From Candidatus Solibacter sp. (lineage in GTDB: Bacteria > Acidobacteriota > Terriglobia > Bryobacterales > Bryobacteraceae), in contig JADGNS010000013.1 in the NCBI GenBank assembly GCA_017883355.1, positions 1 to 16,043 on the forward strand: a stretch of 16,043 nt of DNA, read 5' to 3'. This document shows positions 1 to 7,183 of this stretch, in pieces. The translations under genes and the position numbers were made by a program. A model generated the notes under the pieces. The model had not been told where the DNA came from. It worked only from the letters and a program-made list of their open reading frames with translations, and did not search any database. The first letter of the stretch is position 1; each line of letters opens with the position of its first letter.

Positions 1-150
1 GCAGACCAGTTGGCGCGAACTCTGGAGAATGGCAAGCGTGACGGAATGATCTCGGGGGAGACGACGGCCGGGGAGTTCCTGAGGGTGCTGGAGCCTTTGG
101 TTTCGAATGGGCTGTTGTGGATTGCGGAAAAGGCGTTGCCGGAGAGTTAG
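1..150 (+). CDS. 3' end of an unidentified protein (5' truncated)
   Basis: An open frame runs from the left edge in frame 1 to a TAG at 148-150, giving 49 C-terminal residues that end in LVSNGLLWIAEKALPES. The rest of the gene lies outside the window. The tail looks like a small helical or winged-helix end, with an acidic helix (TTAGEFLRVLEPL) followed by a GLL turn. The methyltransferase next door also ends in a GLL turn, so this could be the tail of a related methyltransferase, but 49 residues are too few to say. The gene converges on that methyltransferase with 45 bases between the two stops. That it is a gene at all rests on the plausible protein-like composition and on the stop sitting just before the convergent gene. 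Confidence 0.5.
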   Translation, partial: ADQLARTLENGKRDGMISGETTAGEFLRVLEPLVSNGLLWIAEKALPES

Positions 151-162
151 CGGGAAGAAGAG

Positions 163-179
163 TTCGAGCTTCGCTCGGA
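163..179. terminator. Small hairpin between two convergent genes, weak terminator candidate
   Basis: The sequence TTCGAGC-TTC-GCTCGGA can form a stem of about 7 pairs (one G-T wobble) with a 3-base loop, in the 45-base gap between the two convergent stop codons. No clear T-run follows on the plus strand. On the minus strand the stem is followed by a modestly pyrimidine-rich stretch. The position suits a shared terminator, but the signal is weak. Confidence 0.3.
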
Positions 180-195
180 TGGACAAGGCAGAGCC

Positions 196-1686
196 TTATC
201 CCACCAGGAGACCCATACCGGCTAGGAGCGTCAAGTTTAGCTGGATCCCTTTCACGAGTTCATCCTCGGGTAGTTGAAATACCGGTTGGAGTTCGTGGGC
301 CAGGGCGGCGACATCGTGGGTGCCGTCGAGCAGGGCGAGGAGGGCGCGCACCTTCTCGTCGGCGACCTCGACGGTGGCATGCCGCGGGGTGGTGATGAGT
401 CTTCCGCGACGTGCCTGGGAGCGCGCCAATTCGCTGGCGGTGGGGAACTGGCTGACGCGGGCCACGCAATGCGCAGGCTGGGCGTGCAGTTCGATTACGC
501 CGGCGGTGTAGGCGGACAGGAGGATGTGGGCGAGACCCTGGGGGTCGGGCGGCTGACCGGCCAGGCGGGAGGCGGCGGCGAGCAGGTCGCCCGTGCTCAG
601 GGTTTGCGGCCAAGCCTCGGCCAGCAGCAGCATGGCGGCCTTGGTGAGCGGGTGGGCGGTAGTGACACCGGCTCCCCGCTCACCGCGGAACTCCTCGGCG
701 ACGCCCGAGCTGAGATCCGGCTTGGCCGAAACCGGTTTGGCGGCGGAGCAGACAAACAGTGAAGGTAAGCGGGCGGCGAGCGGCGCCTCCGGCAGGACGA
801 TTGAGTGGTGGCAGAGCAGCGACTGACGAAACATCCGGCACTTCATGAAATCGAGATACTGGTCGCGGACGATGCGGTCGCTTCCCGCCACGCGATCGAT
901 CTCCGCCACGACGGCGGCGGGAAGACTTCGCGGCTGCATTTCGAAATAGTTCGCCTCGGACAGGAACTGCAGTCCGAAGCGGGCGGCGTGGGCGGCAAAC
1001 TCCTGGAAGTAGACCGGATGATAGACCGAACCCAACTCGTCGTGGTAGAGACACTCGGGCTGGCGCTCCATGATGGAGTCCACCTGGGCTTGGATGATGG
1101 ACGACTCGCCTTCGGAGTGCTGGCTGGCCTGGAACCACCCTACTACCTGGCGAGCGCCCTGGATGCCGGCTTCGAACCCGGTGACAGGCCCCAAATGAAA
1201 CAGCATCATGTCGCGAAACATCTGGCGGATGCGGCCCCCGGGCAGCGCGTTGTAGCTGACGAAGACGACGCCGTGCGGGGCGAGCACCGCCTTGGCCAAG
1301 GCCAACAGCTTGTCGCGCACGGGTTCGGGCACCCAGGAATAGAACCCGTGGGCGATCACGTAATCGAAGGTCCCGAGTTCGGGACCAGCGTCCAGGATAT
1401 CCGCGTGTTCGAGGCGGAGATTGGTGAGGCCGAGGGTGGCGATTTCCTGGTTGCCGGCGCGAATTGCCACGCCGGCGATATCGAGGCCCAGGAACTGGGC
1501 GGTGGGGTTCTCGAACGCCATGGGGATCAGATTCTGCCCGTCTCCGCAGCCCAGTTCGAGGACGCGGCAGCCATGGATGGGGGCGGGGTCCATACCGAAG
1601 AGAGTGGCGAGGGTGGCGAGGCGGTCGGGGTGAGTTTGGGAGAATGGTGCGTTCGGATACAGAACCTCATCGTAGAGAGTGGACAT
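196..1686 (-). CDS. Class I SAM-dependent methyltransferase with C-terminal regulatory region
   Basis: The 496-residue product starts MSTLYDEVLYPNAPFSQTHP, an N-terminus I recognise from the bacterial methyltransferase plus regulatory-domain family, which includes rickettsial protein lysine methyltransferases. The SAM-binding motif I is VLELGCGDG (42-50), the acidic loop after it is GLDI (67-70), and FDYVIAHGFYSWVP (107-120) is the motif II region. The middle part fits the methyltransferase regulatory domain, and the last ~100 residues look like a winged-helix tail ending GMGLLVG. The ATG at 1686 matches the family start; GGAGGA sits almost against it, an unusually short spacing. An in-frame extension upstream to 1935 would run into tssB and is rejected. 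The gene is divergent from the T6SS operon and converges on the gene at the left edge. The substrate cannot be read from sequence, and a functional link to the T6SS is not shown. Confidence 0.88.
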   Translation of the reverse strand: MSTLYDEVLYPNAPFSQTHPDRLATLATLFGMDPAPIHGCRVLELGCGDGQNLIPMAFENPTAQFLGLDIAGVAIRAGNQEIATLGLTNLRLEHADILDAGPELGTFDYVIAHGFYSWVPEPVRDKLLALAKAVLAPHGVVFVSYNALPGGRIRQMFRDMMLFHLGPVTGFEAGIQGARQVVGWFQASQHSEGESSIIQAQVDSIMERQPECLYHDELGSVYHPVYFQEFAAHAARFGLQFLSEANYFEMQPRSLPAAVVAEIDRVAGSDRIVRDQYLDFMKCRMFRQSLLCHHSIVLPEAPLAARLPSLFVCSAAKPVSAKPDLSSGVAEEFRGERGAGVTTAHPLTKAAMLLLAEAWPQTLSTGDLLAAASRLAGQPPDPQGLAHILLSAYTAGVIELHAQPAHCVARVSQFPTASELARSQARRGRLITTPRHATVEVADEKVRALLALLDGTHDVAALAHELQPVFQLPEDELVKGIQLNLTLLAGMGLLVG

Positions 1687-1776
1687 TCCTCCGAGTGTAG
1701 CGCCGTGCCCGCGGGCAGCGAGGACACGGGGCGTGAGCCGTGACCAGTCCAGTACCGTTTTCGAGGGGGGATGGGA

Positions 1777-1819
1777 TTGACTCTGGATTGCTTTGATTTT
1801 ATCTGGTAAAGTGTATCTG
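1777..1819 (+). promoter_or_regulatory. Weak sigma-70-like promoter candidates for the T6SS operon
   Basis: The divergent gap 1687-1873 turns locally AT-rich just before tssB. TTGACT (1777-1782) is followed after 17 bases by TATCTG (1800-1805). TTGATT (1793-1798) is followed after 15 bases by another TATCTG (1814-1819). Neither -10 is close to consensus, and I see no convincing sigma-54 (GG-N10-GC) element. This is the only obvious entry point for transcription of the operon within the window, which is the main argument for it. Confidence 0.3.
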
Positions 1820-1873
1820 CCTTGTGCGCCGGATAGTAGAAAAACGCCGCCGAGGCTCTTGGGGGAACGACAT

Positions 1874-2395
1874 ATGGCGAAACAGAGCACACAGCATAAA
1901 CTCGATCGCGTCCGCTCTCCGCGCGTACAGATCACCTACGACGTCGAGGTGGGCGGGGCTATCGAAATGAAGGAACTGCCCTTTGTGATGGGAGTGATGG
2001 GGGATTTCACGGGCCAACCGACAGAGCCGCTGGCCCGGGTGAAGGATCGAAAGTTCGTGGAGGTGAATCCGGATAATTTCGACGCGGTTCTGGAAAGCAT
2101 GAAACCCCATCTGGCGTTTTCGGTGGAGAACAAGCTGAGCGAAAACCCGGACGCGCCCAAACTGAAAGTCGATCTCTCGTTTAAGAGTCTCGACGATTTT
2201 GCTCCCGAAAACGTCGCCCGCGGGGTGAAGCCGCTGAGAGAGCTGCTGGAGCTGCGGGACCGGTTGTCGGATTTGCGGGGCAGCATGCAGGGTAACGACA
2301 AACTGGAAGAGATGCTGCGCGATGCGGTAACCGATAAAGATAAGCTGGCGCGCCTGAAGAGCGAGTTGGGGACCAAGGAGGGATCTAATGAGTGA
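1874..2395 (+). CDS. tssB: TssB, T6SS contractile sheath small subunit (VipA/IglA family)
   Basis: This 173-residue protein is the small sheath subunit, which pairs with TssC in the cytoplasm to form the contractile sheath around the Hcp tube. The size is normal for the family. Hallmarks are RVQITYDVE (17-25), LPFVMGVMGDFTG (35-47) and FKSLDDFAPE (103-112), followed by a charged helical C-terminal half. The chosen ATG at 1874 has GGGGGAA about 7 bases upstream; an in-frame extension from 1793 lies in the presumed promoter and matches nothing in the family. It is the first gene of the plus-strand run and overlaps tssC by 8 bases (ATGAGTGA), so the two sheath subunits are probably translationally coupled. 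With tagJ present, its N-terminal region is the expected docking site for TagJ, by analogy with Pseudomonas HsiB1/HsiE1. Confidence 0.97.
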   Translation: MAKQSTQHKLDRVRSPRVQITYDVEVGGAIEMKELPFVMGVMGDFTGQPTEPLARVKDRKFVEVNPDNFDAVLESMKPHLAFSVENKLSENPDAPKLKVDLSFKSLDDFAPENVARGVKPLRELLELRDRLSDLRGSMQGNDKLEEMLRDAVTDKDKLARLKSELGTKEGSNE

Positions 2396-3872
2396 CGTCC
2401 AAAAAGCAACCTCGGCACAACCAGTAGAGCAAACGGTAGAGCACAGCCTGCTGGACCAGATTGTCGAGGAAGGAAGGCTGGCGCGCGACCCCGCGGCCAA
2501 GGAGCGGGGAAAGGACCTGGTGAAGGAGTTCGTCAACCAGGTACTGGAAGGCGCGATGACGGTGTCCAAGGACGCCGAGATGATGATCGCCGCGCGGATC
2601 GCGCAGATCGATCACCTGGTATCGCTGCAACTGAATGAGGTGCTGCACGCCAAGGAATTCCAGAAGTTGGAAGGCACGTGGCGCGGGTTGAAGTACCTGA
2701 TGGATCAGAGCGAGACCAGCGACAAGCTGAAGATCAAGGTACTCAACGTTACGAAGAAGGAACTACTCCGCGACTTGCAGCGCGCGCCCGAGTTCGATCA
2801 GAGCGCGATGTTCAAGAAGGTGTACGAGGAGGAGTACGGCATCTTCGGCGGCGCCCCCTTCGGCGCGCTGGTGGGCGACTACGAATTCGGCCGCGGACCC
2901 GAGGATGTCGAGTTGCTGGAGAAGGTGGCGCAGGTGGCATCGGCGGCGCACGCTCCGTTCCTGACGGCGGCGGGGCCGGAGATGCTGAACATGGACAGCT
3001 TCACGGCGATCGACGCTCCGCGCGACATGGCGAAGATTTTCGATTCGAGCGAGTACGCCAAGTGGAAGAGCTTCCGGCAAAGCGAGGACTCGCGCTACGT
3101 GGGCCTCTGCCTGCCTCACGTGCTGATGCGCCTGCCGTATGGCAAGAACGGCACGCAGATCGATGGCTTCAATTACGAAGAGGGCGTGGACGGCACCGAC
3201 CACGACAAGTATTTGTGGGGCAACGCCGCGTATGCCCTGGGAGCGAGACTGACCCAGGCATTCGCCCAGTACGGGTGGTGTGCGGCCATCCGCGGCGTGG
3301 AAGGCGGGGGCCTGGTGGAAGGTTTGCCTACCCACACCTTCACCACCGATTCCGGGGACGTGGCGTTGAAATGCCCCACCGAGGCGCCCATCACGGACCG
3401 GCGCGAGAAGGAACTCGCCGACCTCGGCTTCATTCCGCTGGTGCACTGCAAGGGGACGGATTACGCGGCCTTCTTCAGCGTGCAGTCGGGCCAGAAGTCC
3501 AAGGTGTACGACAGCGAGGCGGCCAATGCGAATGCGCGCCTCTCCACGCAGTTGCCGTACATTCTGGCGATCTCGCGATTTGCGCACTATTTGAAATCCA
3601 TGATGCGCGATAAGCTGGGCAGCTTCATGTCGCGGACCGATTGCGAACGCTTCCTGAACCAGTGGATCGTGAACTACGTCACGCCCGACGATGCGGCCGC
3701 GCCCTCCGTCAAGGCGTCACACCCGCTACGCGACGCGCGCATCGAGGTATCGGAAGTTCCGGGCAAGCCGGGAGTGTACCGTGCCGTGAGCTTCCTGCGT
3801 CCGCACTTCCAACTCGACGAGTTGTCGGTTTCGCTGCGCCTGGTGGCGGAGTTACCGGCATCGAAGGGATAA
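2388..3872 (+). CDS. tssC: TssC, T6SS contractile sheath large subunit (VipB/EvpB family)
   Basis: This 494-residue protein is the large sheath subunit, at the usual family length. Recognisable stretches are FQKLEGTWRGLKYL (91-104), FGALVGDYEF (158-167) and a C-terminus ending FQLDELSVSLRLVAELP, which contributes to the intersubunit beta-sheet that holds sheath rings together. The N-terminal ~80 residues are helical and charged. The ATG at 2388 is preceded by AGGAGG inside the tssB end with good spacing, and it overlaps the tssB stop. After the TAA there is a 103-base spacer with a strong hairpin before hcp. No truncation or odd composition is seen. Confidence 0.97.
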   Translation: MSDVQKATSAQPVEQTVEHSLLDQIVEEGRLARDPAAKERGKDLVKEFVNQVLEGAMTVSKDAEMMIAARIAQIDHLVSLQLNEVLHAKEFQKLEGTWRGLKYLMDQSETSDKLKIKVLNVTKKELLRDLQRAPEFDQSAMFKKVYEEEYGIFGGAPFGALVGDYEFGRGPEDVELLEKVAQVASAAHAPFLTAAGPEMLNMDSFTAIDAPRDMAKIFDSSEYAKWKSFRQSEDSRYVGLCLPHVLMRLPYGKNGTQIDGFNYEEGVDGTDHDKYLWGNAAYALGARLTQAFAQYGWCAAIRGVEGGGLVEGLPTHTFTTDSGDVALKCPTEAPITDRREKELADLGFIPLVHCKGTDYAAFFSVQSGQKSKVYDSEAANANARLSTQLPYILAISRFAHYLKSMMRDKLGSFMSRTDCERFLNQWIVNYVTPDDAAAPSVKASHPLRDARIEVSEVPGKPGVYRAVSFLRPHFQLDELSVSLRLVAELPASKG

Positions 3873-3884
3873 GGCAAGAATGGG

Positions 3885-3922
3885 GGGCGCGGTTGGGGGC
3901 AGCGGGCCACCAACCGCCGCCC
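3885..3922 (+). promoter_or_regulatory. Strong GC-rich hairpin between tssC and hcp
   Basis: The left arm GGGCGCGGTTGG (3885-3896) pairs with CCAACCGCCGCCC (3910-3922) over 12 pairs with one bulged C (3918). After one G-A mismatch, three more pairs (3898-3900 with 3906-3908) close a 5-base loop. No T-run follows, so it is not a classical intrinsic terminator. It lies 13 bases after the tssC stop and 44 bases before the hcp ribosome site. A role in mRNA processing, protection or partial attenuation is possible; function is inferred. Confidence 0.5.
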
Positions 3923-3965
3923 GGACTGGGTAGTACGATTAGCCGAACTTTAACCAACATCAACT

Positions 3966-3971
3966 AGGAGG
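3966..3971 (+). promoter_or_regulatory. Perfect Shine-Dalgarno site of hcp
   Basis: AGGAGG sits 4 bases before the hcp ATG at 3976 and is the clearest ribosome site in the first half of the operon. It fits the need to make Hcp in large excess over baseplate parts, and it fixes the start codon. Confidence 0.75.
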
Positions 3972-3975
3972 AAAA

Positions 3976-4452
3976 ATGTCAGCAGTCGATTATTTCTTGA
4001 AGATTGACGGTATCGAGGGCGAGGCCCAGGACAAGACGCACAAGAACGAAATCCAGCTTCATTCCTGGTCCTGGGGCGCGACGAACTCGGGCTCCATGGG
4101 AGCCGGCGGCGGCGGCGGATCGGGCAAAGTGGCGATGCAGGACTTCCATTTCGTCATGGGCGCCAATAAGGCCACCCCGAAGCTGATTCTTGCCTGCGCC
4201 ACGGGCGACCACATCAAGAACGCGATCCTTACCTGCCGGAAGGCCGGCAAGACCCAGCAGGAATTCCTGAAATACACGTTTAACGATATCCTGATCTCCT
4301 CGTACCAGACGAGCGGATCGGATTCGCCCATGGAGCAGTGCTCGTTCAACTTTACCGAGATGCAGGTCGATTACAAAGAGCAGAAAGCCGACGGGACACT
4401 GGGAGGCGCGATCACGACGAAGTACAACCTGAAGACCCAGAGCTCCGCCTAG
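3976..4452 (+). CDS. hcp: Hcp (TssD), T6SS inner tube protein
   Basis: This 158-residue protein is the hexameric ring unit that stacks into the tube expelled by sheath contraction, and in known systems it also carries small effectors in its lumen. The family signature is plain: DYFLKIDGIEGEAQD (5-19), IQLHSWSWG (26-34) and QDFHF (55-59). A glycine-rich loop (GAGGGGGSG, 42-50) falls where Hcp proteins carry their flexible extended loop. No signal peptide or C-terminal toxin extension is present, so it is a plain structural Hcp. It has its own strong ribosome site and a 103-base spacer upstream, which would allow expression to be set apart from tssBC. The tagJ start follows 26 bases after the stop. 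Confidence 0.97.
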   Translation: MSAVDYFLKIDGIEGEAQDKTHKNEIQLHSWSWGATNSGSMGAGGGGGSGKVAMQDFHFVMGANKATPKLILACATGDHIKNAILTCRKAGKTQQEFLKYTFNDILISSYQTSGSDSPMEQCSFNFTEMQVDYKEQKADGTLGGAITTKYNLKTQSSA

Positions 4453-4478
4453 TTCGCAGGTTTCACTGGGGAACATTC

Positions 4479-5222
4479 ATGACTGCCGGACAACTGTTTC
4501 AGGCCGGCAAGCTCGACCAGGCCGTGCAGGCGCTGGGCGCGGAGCTACGGGACAACCCGGGCGACGTCCAGCGCCGCACGTTTTTGTTCGAATTGCTGTG
4601 TTTTGCGGGGGCCTACGACCGGGCCGAGAAGCATTTAGACGTCCTGGCGCAAGGCGGCAAGGACGCTCAGTTGGGAGCGTTATTGTACGCCGGCGCGTTG
4701 CACGCCGAGCGGAGCCGGACGGAGTTGTTTCAGAAAAAAGAGTACCCGAAGGCGGCTGAGGAATCGACGGCGGCCCCGCTCACCGGGACGCTCAACGGGC
4801 AGCCGTTTGAATCTTTCGAGGACGCCGATCCGCGGATCGGCGCCAAATTGGAAGTTTACGCTGCCGGGCAGTATATGTGGCTGCCGCTGGAGCATATCGC
4901 CTCGATCGAAATGGAGGCGCCGAAACGATTGCGGGATCTGCTGTGGTCGCCCGCTTTGGTGCGCACCGGAGCGGCGTTCAAAGGACGGGAACTGGGCGAA
5001 ATTCTGCTGCCGGTGCTGACGCCGCTTGCCTTCCGGAACGCGGACGATGGGGTGCGGCTGGGCAGGATGACGGAGTGGCAGGAACTCGAAGACGGCGGCA
5101 GTGCGCCGGCCGGGCAGAAGATGTTCCTGGTGGATGACGAGGAGTTCCCCCTCCTGGAGTTGCGGCAGCTCGAATTCCACGCGCGGCAAACGGACTCCGA
5201 AGAACATGCCTCTACGCAATGA
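4479..5222 (+). CDS. tagJ: TagJ / ImpE family T6SS accessory protein
   Basis: The 247-residue product matches the ImpE/SciE (TagJ, HsiE) family. Its N-terminal ~80 residues form TPR-like helical pairs (LFQAGKLDQAVQALGAEL, then CFAGAYDRAEKHLDVLA). The C-terminal domain has the family stretches FEDADPRIGAKLEVYAAGQY and LPLEHIASIEMEAPKRLRDL. In Pseudomonas aeruginosa the homologue HsiE1 binds the N-terminal helix of TssB and also ClpV, and it marks a subclass of T6SS; the same role is inferred here. The ATG at 4479 has GGGGA 6 bases upstream and replaces a spurious longer frame that starts inside hcp. Its end overlaps tssA by 17 bases. Confidence 0.9.
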   Translation: MTAGQLFQAGKLDQAVQALGAELRDNPGDVQRRTFLFELLCFAGAYDRAEKHLDVLAQGGKDAQLGALLYAGALHAERSRTELFQKKEYPKAAEESTAAPLTGTLNGQPFESFEDADPRIGAKLEVYAAGQYMWLPLEHIASIEMEAPKRLRDLLWSPALVRTGAAFKGRELGEILLPVLTPLAFRNADDGVRLGRMTEWQELEDGGSAPAGQKMFLVDDEEFPLLELRQLEFHARQTDSEEHASTQ

Positions 5223-7044
5223 TCTGCTCAATCCCATAGCCGGAGAAAACCCGAGCGGCCAGAATCTACGGTACGCCCCGGTCTACGACAAGATCAAGGA
5301 GGCTCGCCGGGAAGACGACGATGCCGCGCAAGGCGACTGGAAGCGGGAACGCAAGGTCGCCGACTGGCCGGCGGTGGTCAAGACCGTGGGCGAGACGCTG
5401 GCCACCAAGAGCAAGGACCTGCAACTGGCGGCGTGGCTGACGGAAGCGCTGCTCAAGACCCAAGGCGCCGGCGGGTTGCGCGACGGGCTCGACCTGCTCA
5501 AGGGCTTGATCGAAGGCTTCTGGGACACGCTCTATCCGGAGATCGAGGATGGCGATGCGGAGATGCGCGCGACTCCGCTGGAGTGGGTGGGGGGCCGGCT
5601 GGACCGCGCCGTCAGAGAGGCGCCGCTCACACGGGGCGGCTATAGCTGGTTCGCCTACAAGGAGTCCCGCAAGGTCCCCACCGAAGGAGAAGCGGGGGAA
5701 TCCACGCCAAGAGCGGAAGCGCGCGAAGCGGCGGTCGCCGAAGGCAAACTGACGCCCGAAGCGTTCGACAAGAGCTTCGAGAGTTCGCCGAAGGCGTACT
5801 ACGTGCAGTTGGCGGCGGACTTCGACGGCGCGCTGGAATCGCTGCAAGTTCTGGATAGTCTCTGCGAAGAGAAGTTCCAGGATCTGGCTCCCGGTTTTGG
5901 GACGCTGCGCCAGACGCTGGAGGAAGTGCAGCAGGCGGTCCGTATTTTCCTACAGAAGAAGCGGGAGAAGGAACCGGACGATCGGGTGGCGGACGATATA
6001 GGCGACAGCGAAGCGGGGCAGTCCGAAACGGCAGGGGCATGGGAAGAAGCGCCGGCAGCGCAGGCCGCGTCCGCCGCGCCTGTGCGGGCCAGGAAACCTG
6101 GCGGTGCGCTCGCCGCGGAGCCGGTGGACCGGGACGACGCGATCGCGCGCGTGGTGTCGGCGGCGAAGTACCTGCGCGGCGAGAACGCGTACGATCCGGC
6201 GCCGTACCTGCTGTTGCGCGGCCTGCGCTGGGGCGAACTGCGGGCCGCGGGAAGCGAAATCGACCAGACATTGCTGGCTGCCCCGCCCTCCGATCTGCGG
6301 CAAGACCTCAAGCGGCTCGCCATGGAAGGCAGTTGGACGGAGGTGCTGGAGGCTGCCGAGAAGGGCATGGGGCTGGAGTGCGGCCGCGGCTGGCTGGACC
6401 TGCAGCGCTATGTAGGCCGCGCCTGCTACGAGTTGGGCAGCTACTACGAACCCATCGGCAGCGCGGTGATCTCGGGAGTCCGCGGATTCCTGGCGGACTA
6501 TCCGCGGCTTGCGGAAATGACGCTGATGGACGACACGCCGACGGCGAATGCCGAGACGCAGACGTGGCTGAAGGAGTCTGTGTTTGTCGCGTCAGTCGCC
6601 GTCGAAGCGTACACGCCGACGCCGTACGAGTCCGATGCCGAGGCGAGCGCTGACGGGACGGGCGCGGAGGCGGCGCCGGATACCTTCGAGCTGGCCATGG
6701 AGGCAGCCCGCTCCGGACGGCCGCAGGAGGGCATCGAAATGCTGGTGCGCGAGTTGGCGCAGGAGCGCAATGGCCGCGCCCGCTTCCACCGTAAAGTCCA
6801 GGTTGCGCAGCTCTGTATCAGCACGGGATACGACGGCATCGCGGAGCCGATTCTGCAGGAACTGGCTGCCGAGATCGAGCGCCGCAAGCTGGAAGATTGG
6901 GAATCGCCGGAGTTGCTGGCGCAGCCGCTCGGGTTGCTGTATCGCTGCCTGACAAAGGCCGAGGACAACGCGGAAGAACGCCGGAAACTTTACTCCTGGA
7001 TTTGCCGATTGGATCCGCTGCAGGCGATGCATGTGGCGAGGTAG
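5206..7044 (+). CDS. tssA: TssA, long form (ImpA N-terminal domain plus VasJ-like C-terminal part)
   Basis: This 612-residue protein is the T6SS cap and assembly organiser that primes baseplate and tube/sheath growth. The ImpA_N signature is clear: PIAGENPSGQNLRY (10-23), DWPAV (53-57), KSKDLQLAAWLTEALL (68-83) and GFWDTLYPE (104-112). An acidic, alanine-rich linker of low complexity spans roughly residues 250-310. The remainder is helical and fits the VasJ-type C-terminal region (for example AAKYLRGENAYDPAPYLLLR and the TFELAMEAARSGRPQEG repeat-like helix). The length is at the upper end for TssA. The ATG at 5206 lies within the end of tagJ (17-base overlap) with only a weak GAAG-type ribosome site, so translation is probably coupled. 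A longer in-frame start at 5101 gives an arginine-rich, unrelated N-terminus and is rejected. A 139-base repeat-containing spacer follows. Confidence 0.92.
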   Translation: MPLRNDLLNPIAGENPSGQNLRYAPVYDKIKEARREDDDAAQGDWKRERKVADWPAVVKTVGETLATKSKDLQLAAWLTEALLKTQGAGGLRDGLDLLKGLIEGFWDTLYPEIEDGDAEMRATPLEWVGGRLDRAVREAPLTRGGYSWFAYKESRKVPTEGEAGESTPRAEAREAAVAEGKLTPEAFDKSFESSPKAYYVQLAADFDGALESLQVLDSLCEEKFQDLAPGFGTLRQTLEEVQQAVRIFLQKKREKEPDDRVADDIGDSEAGQSETAGAWEEAPAAQAASAAPVRARKPGGALAAEPVDRDDAIARVVSAAKYLRGENAYDPAPYLLLRGLRWGELRAAGSEIDQTLLAAPPSDLRQDLKRLAMEGSWTEVLEAAEKGMGLECGRGWLDLQRYVGRACYELGSYYEPIGSAVISGVRGFLADYPRLAEMTLMDDTPTANAETQTWLKESVFVASVAVEAYTPTPYESDAEASADGTGAEAAPDTFELAMEAARSGRPQEGIEMLVRELAQERNGRARFHRKVQVAQLCISTGYDGIAEPILQELAAEIERRKLEDWESPELLAQPLGLLYRCLTKAEDNAEERRKLYSWICRLDPLQAMHVAR

Positions 7045-7066
7045 GGAAGGCGAAGATAGGCCCTCA

Positions 7067-7102
7067 ACGCAGAGACGCTGAGAACGCAGAGGAAGCGCAG
7101 AG
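7067..7102. repeat. CGCAGAG short repeats (four degenerate octamers)
   Basis: The tssA-tssE spacer holds ACGCAGAG (7067-7074), ACGCTGAG (7075-7082), ACGCAGAG (7084-7091) and GCGCAGAG (7095-7102). I recall strings of this type as dispersed intergenic elements in GC-rich environmental bacteria. Here the four copies and their position are seen directly; membership of a dispersed family is inferred. Confidence 0.65.
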
Positions 7103-7106
7103 AACA

Positions 7107-7150
7107 CCCCAAAGAATGGGGGCAGCCAGTGGGAGCCACGCCTTAAAGGC
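7107..7150. repeat. Paired small inverted repeats in the tssA-tssE spacer
   Basis: Two hairpin-capable units follow the octamers: CCCCA-aagaa-TGGGG (7107-7121) and GCCTT-a-AAGGC (7140-7150). Between them GCAGCCAGTGGGAGCCACG recalls REP-like intergenic elements. There is no T-run suggesting termination. Together with the octamers they make the 139-base spacer look like inserted repeat DNA rather than a promoter. Confidence 0.45.
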
Positions 7151-7183
7151 TACGCTACGGTGGAGGCGGTACGAGGAAAAGTT

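Noticed and set aside
805..1743. A 312-codon plus-strand open frame opposite the methyltransferase
   Set aside because: The minus-strand product has a recognisable SAM motif and family N-terminus; the plus-strand reading has none and is biased by codon structure.
1687..1935. An 83-residue N-terminal extension of the methyltransferase
   Set aside because: It would overlap the tssB start and cover the divergent promoter region, and the family begins at the MSTLYDE sequence.
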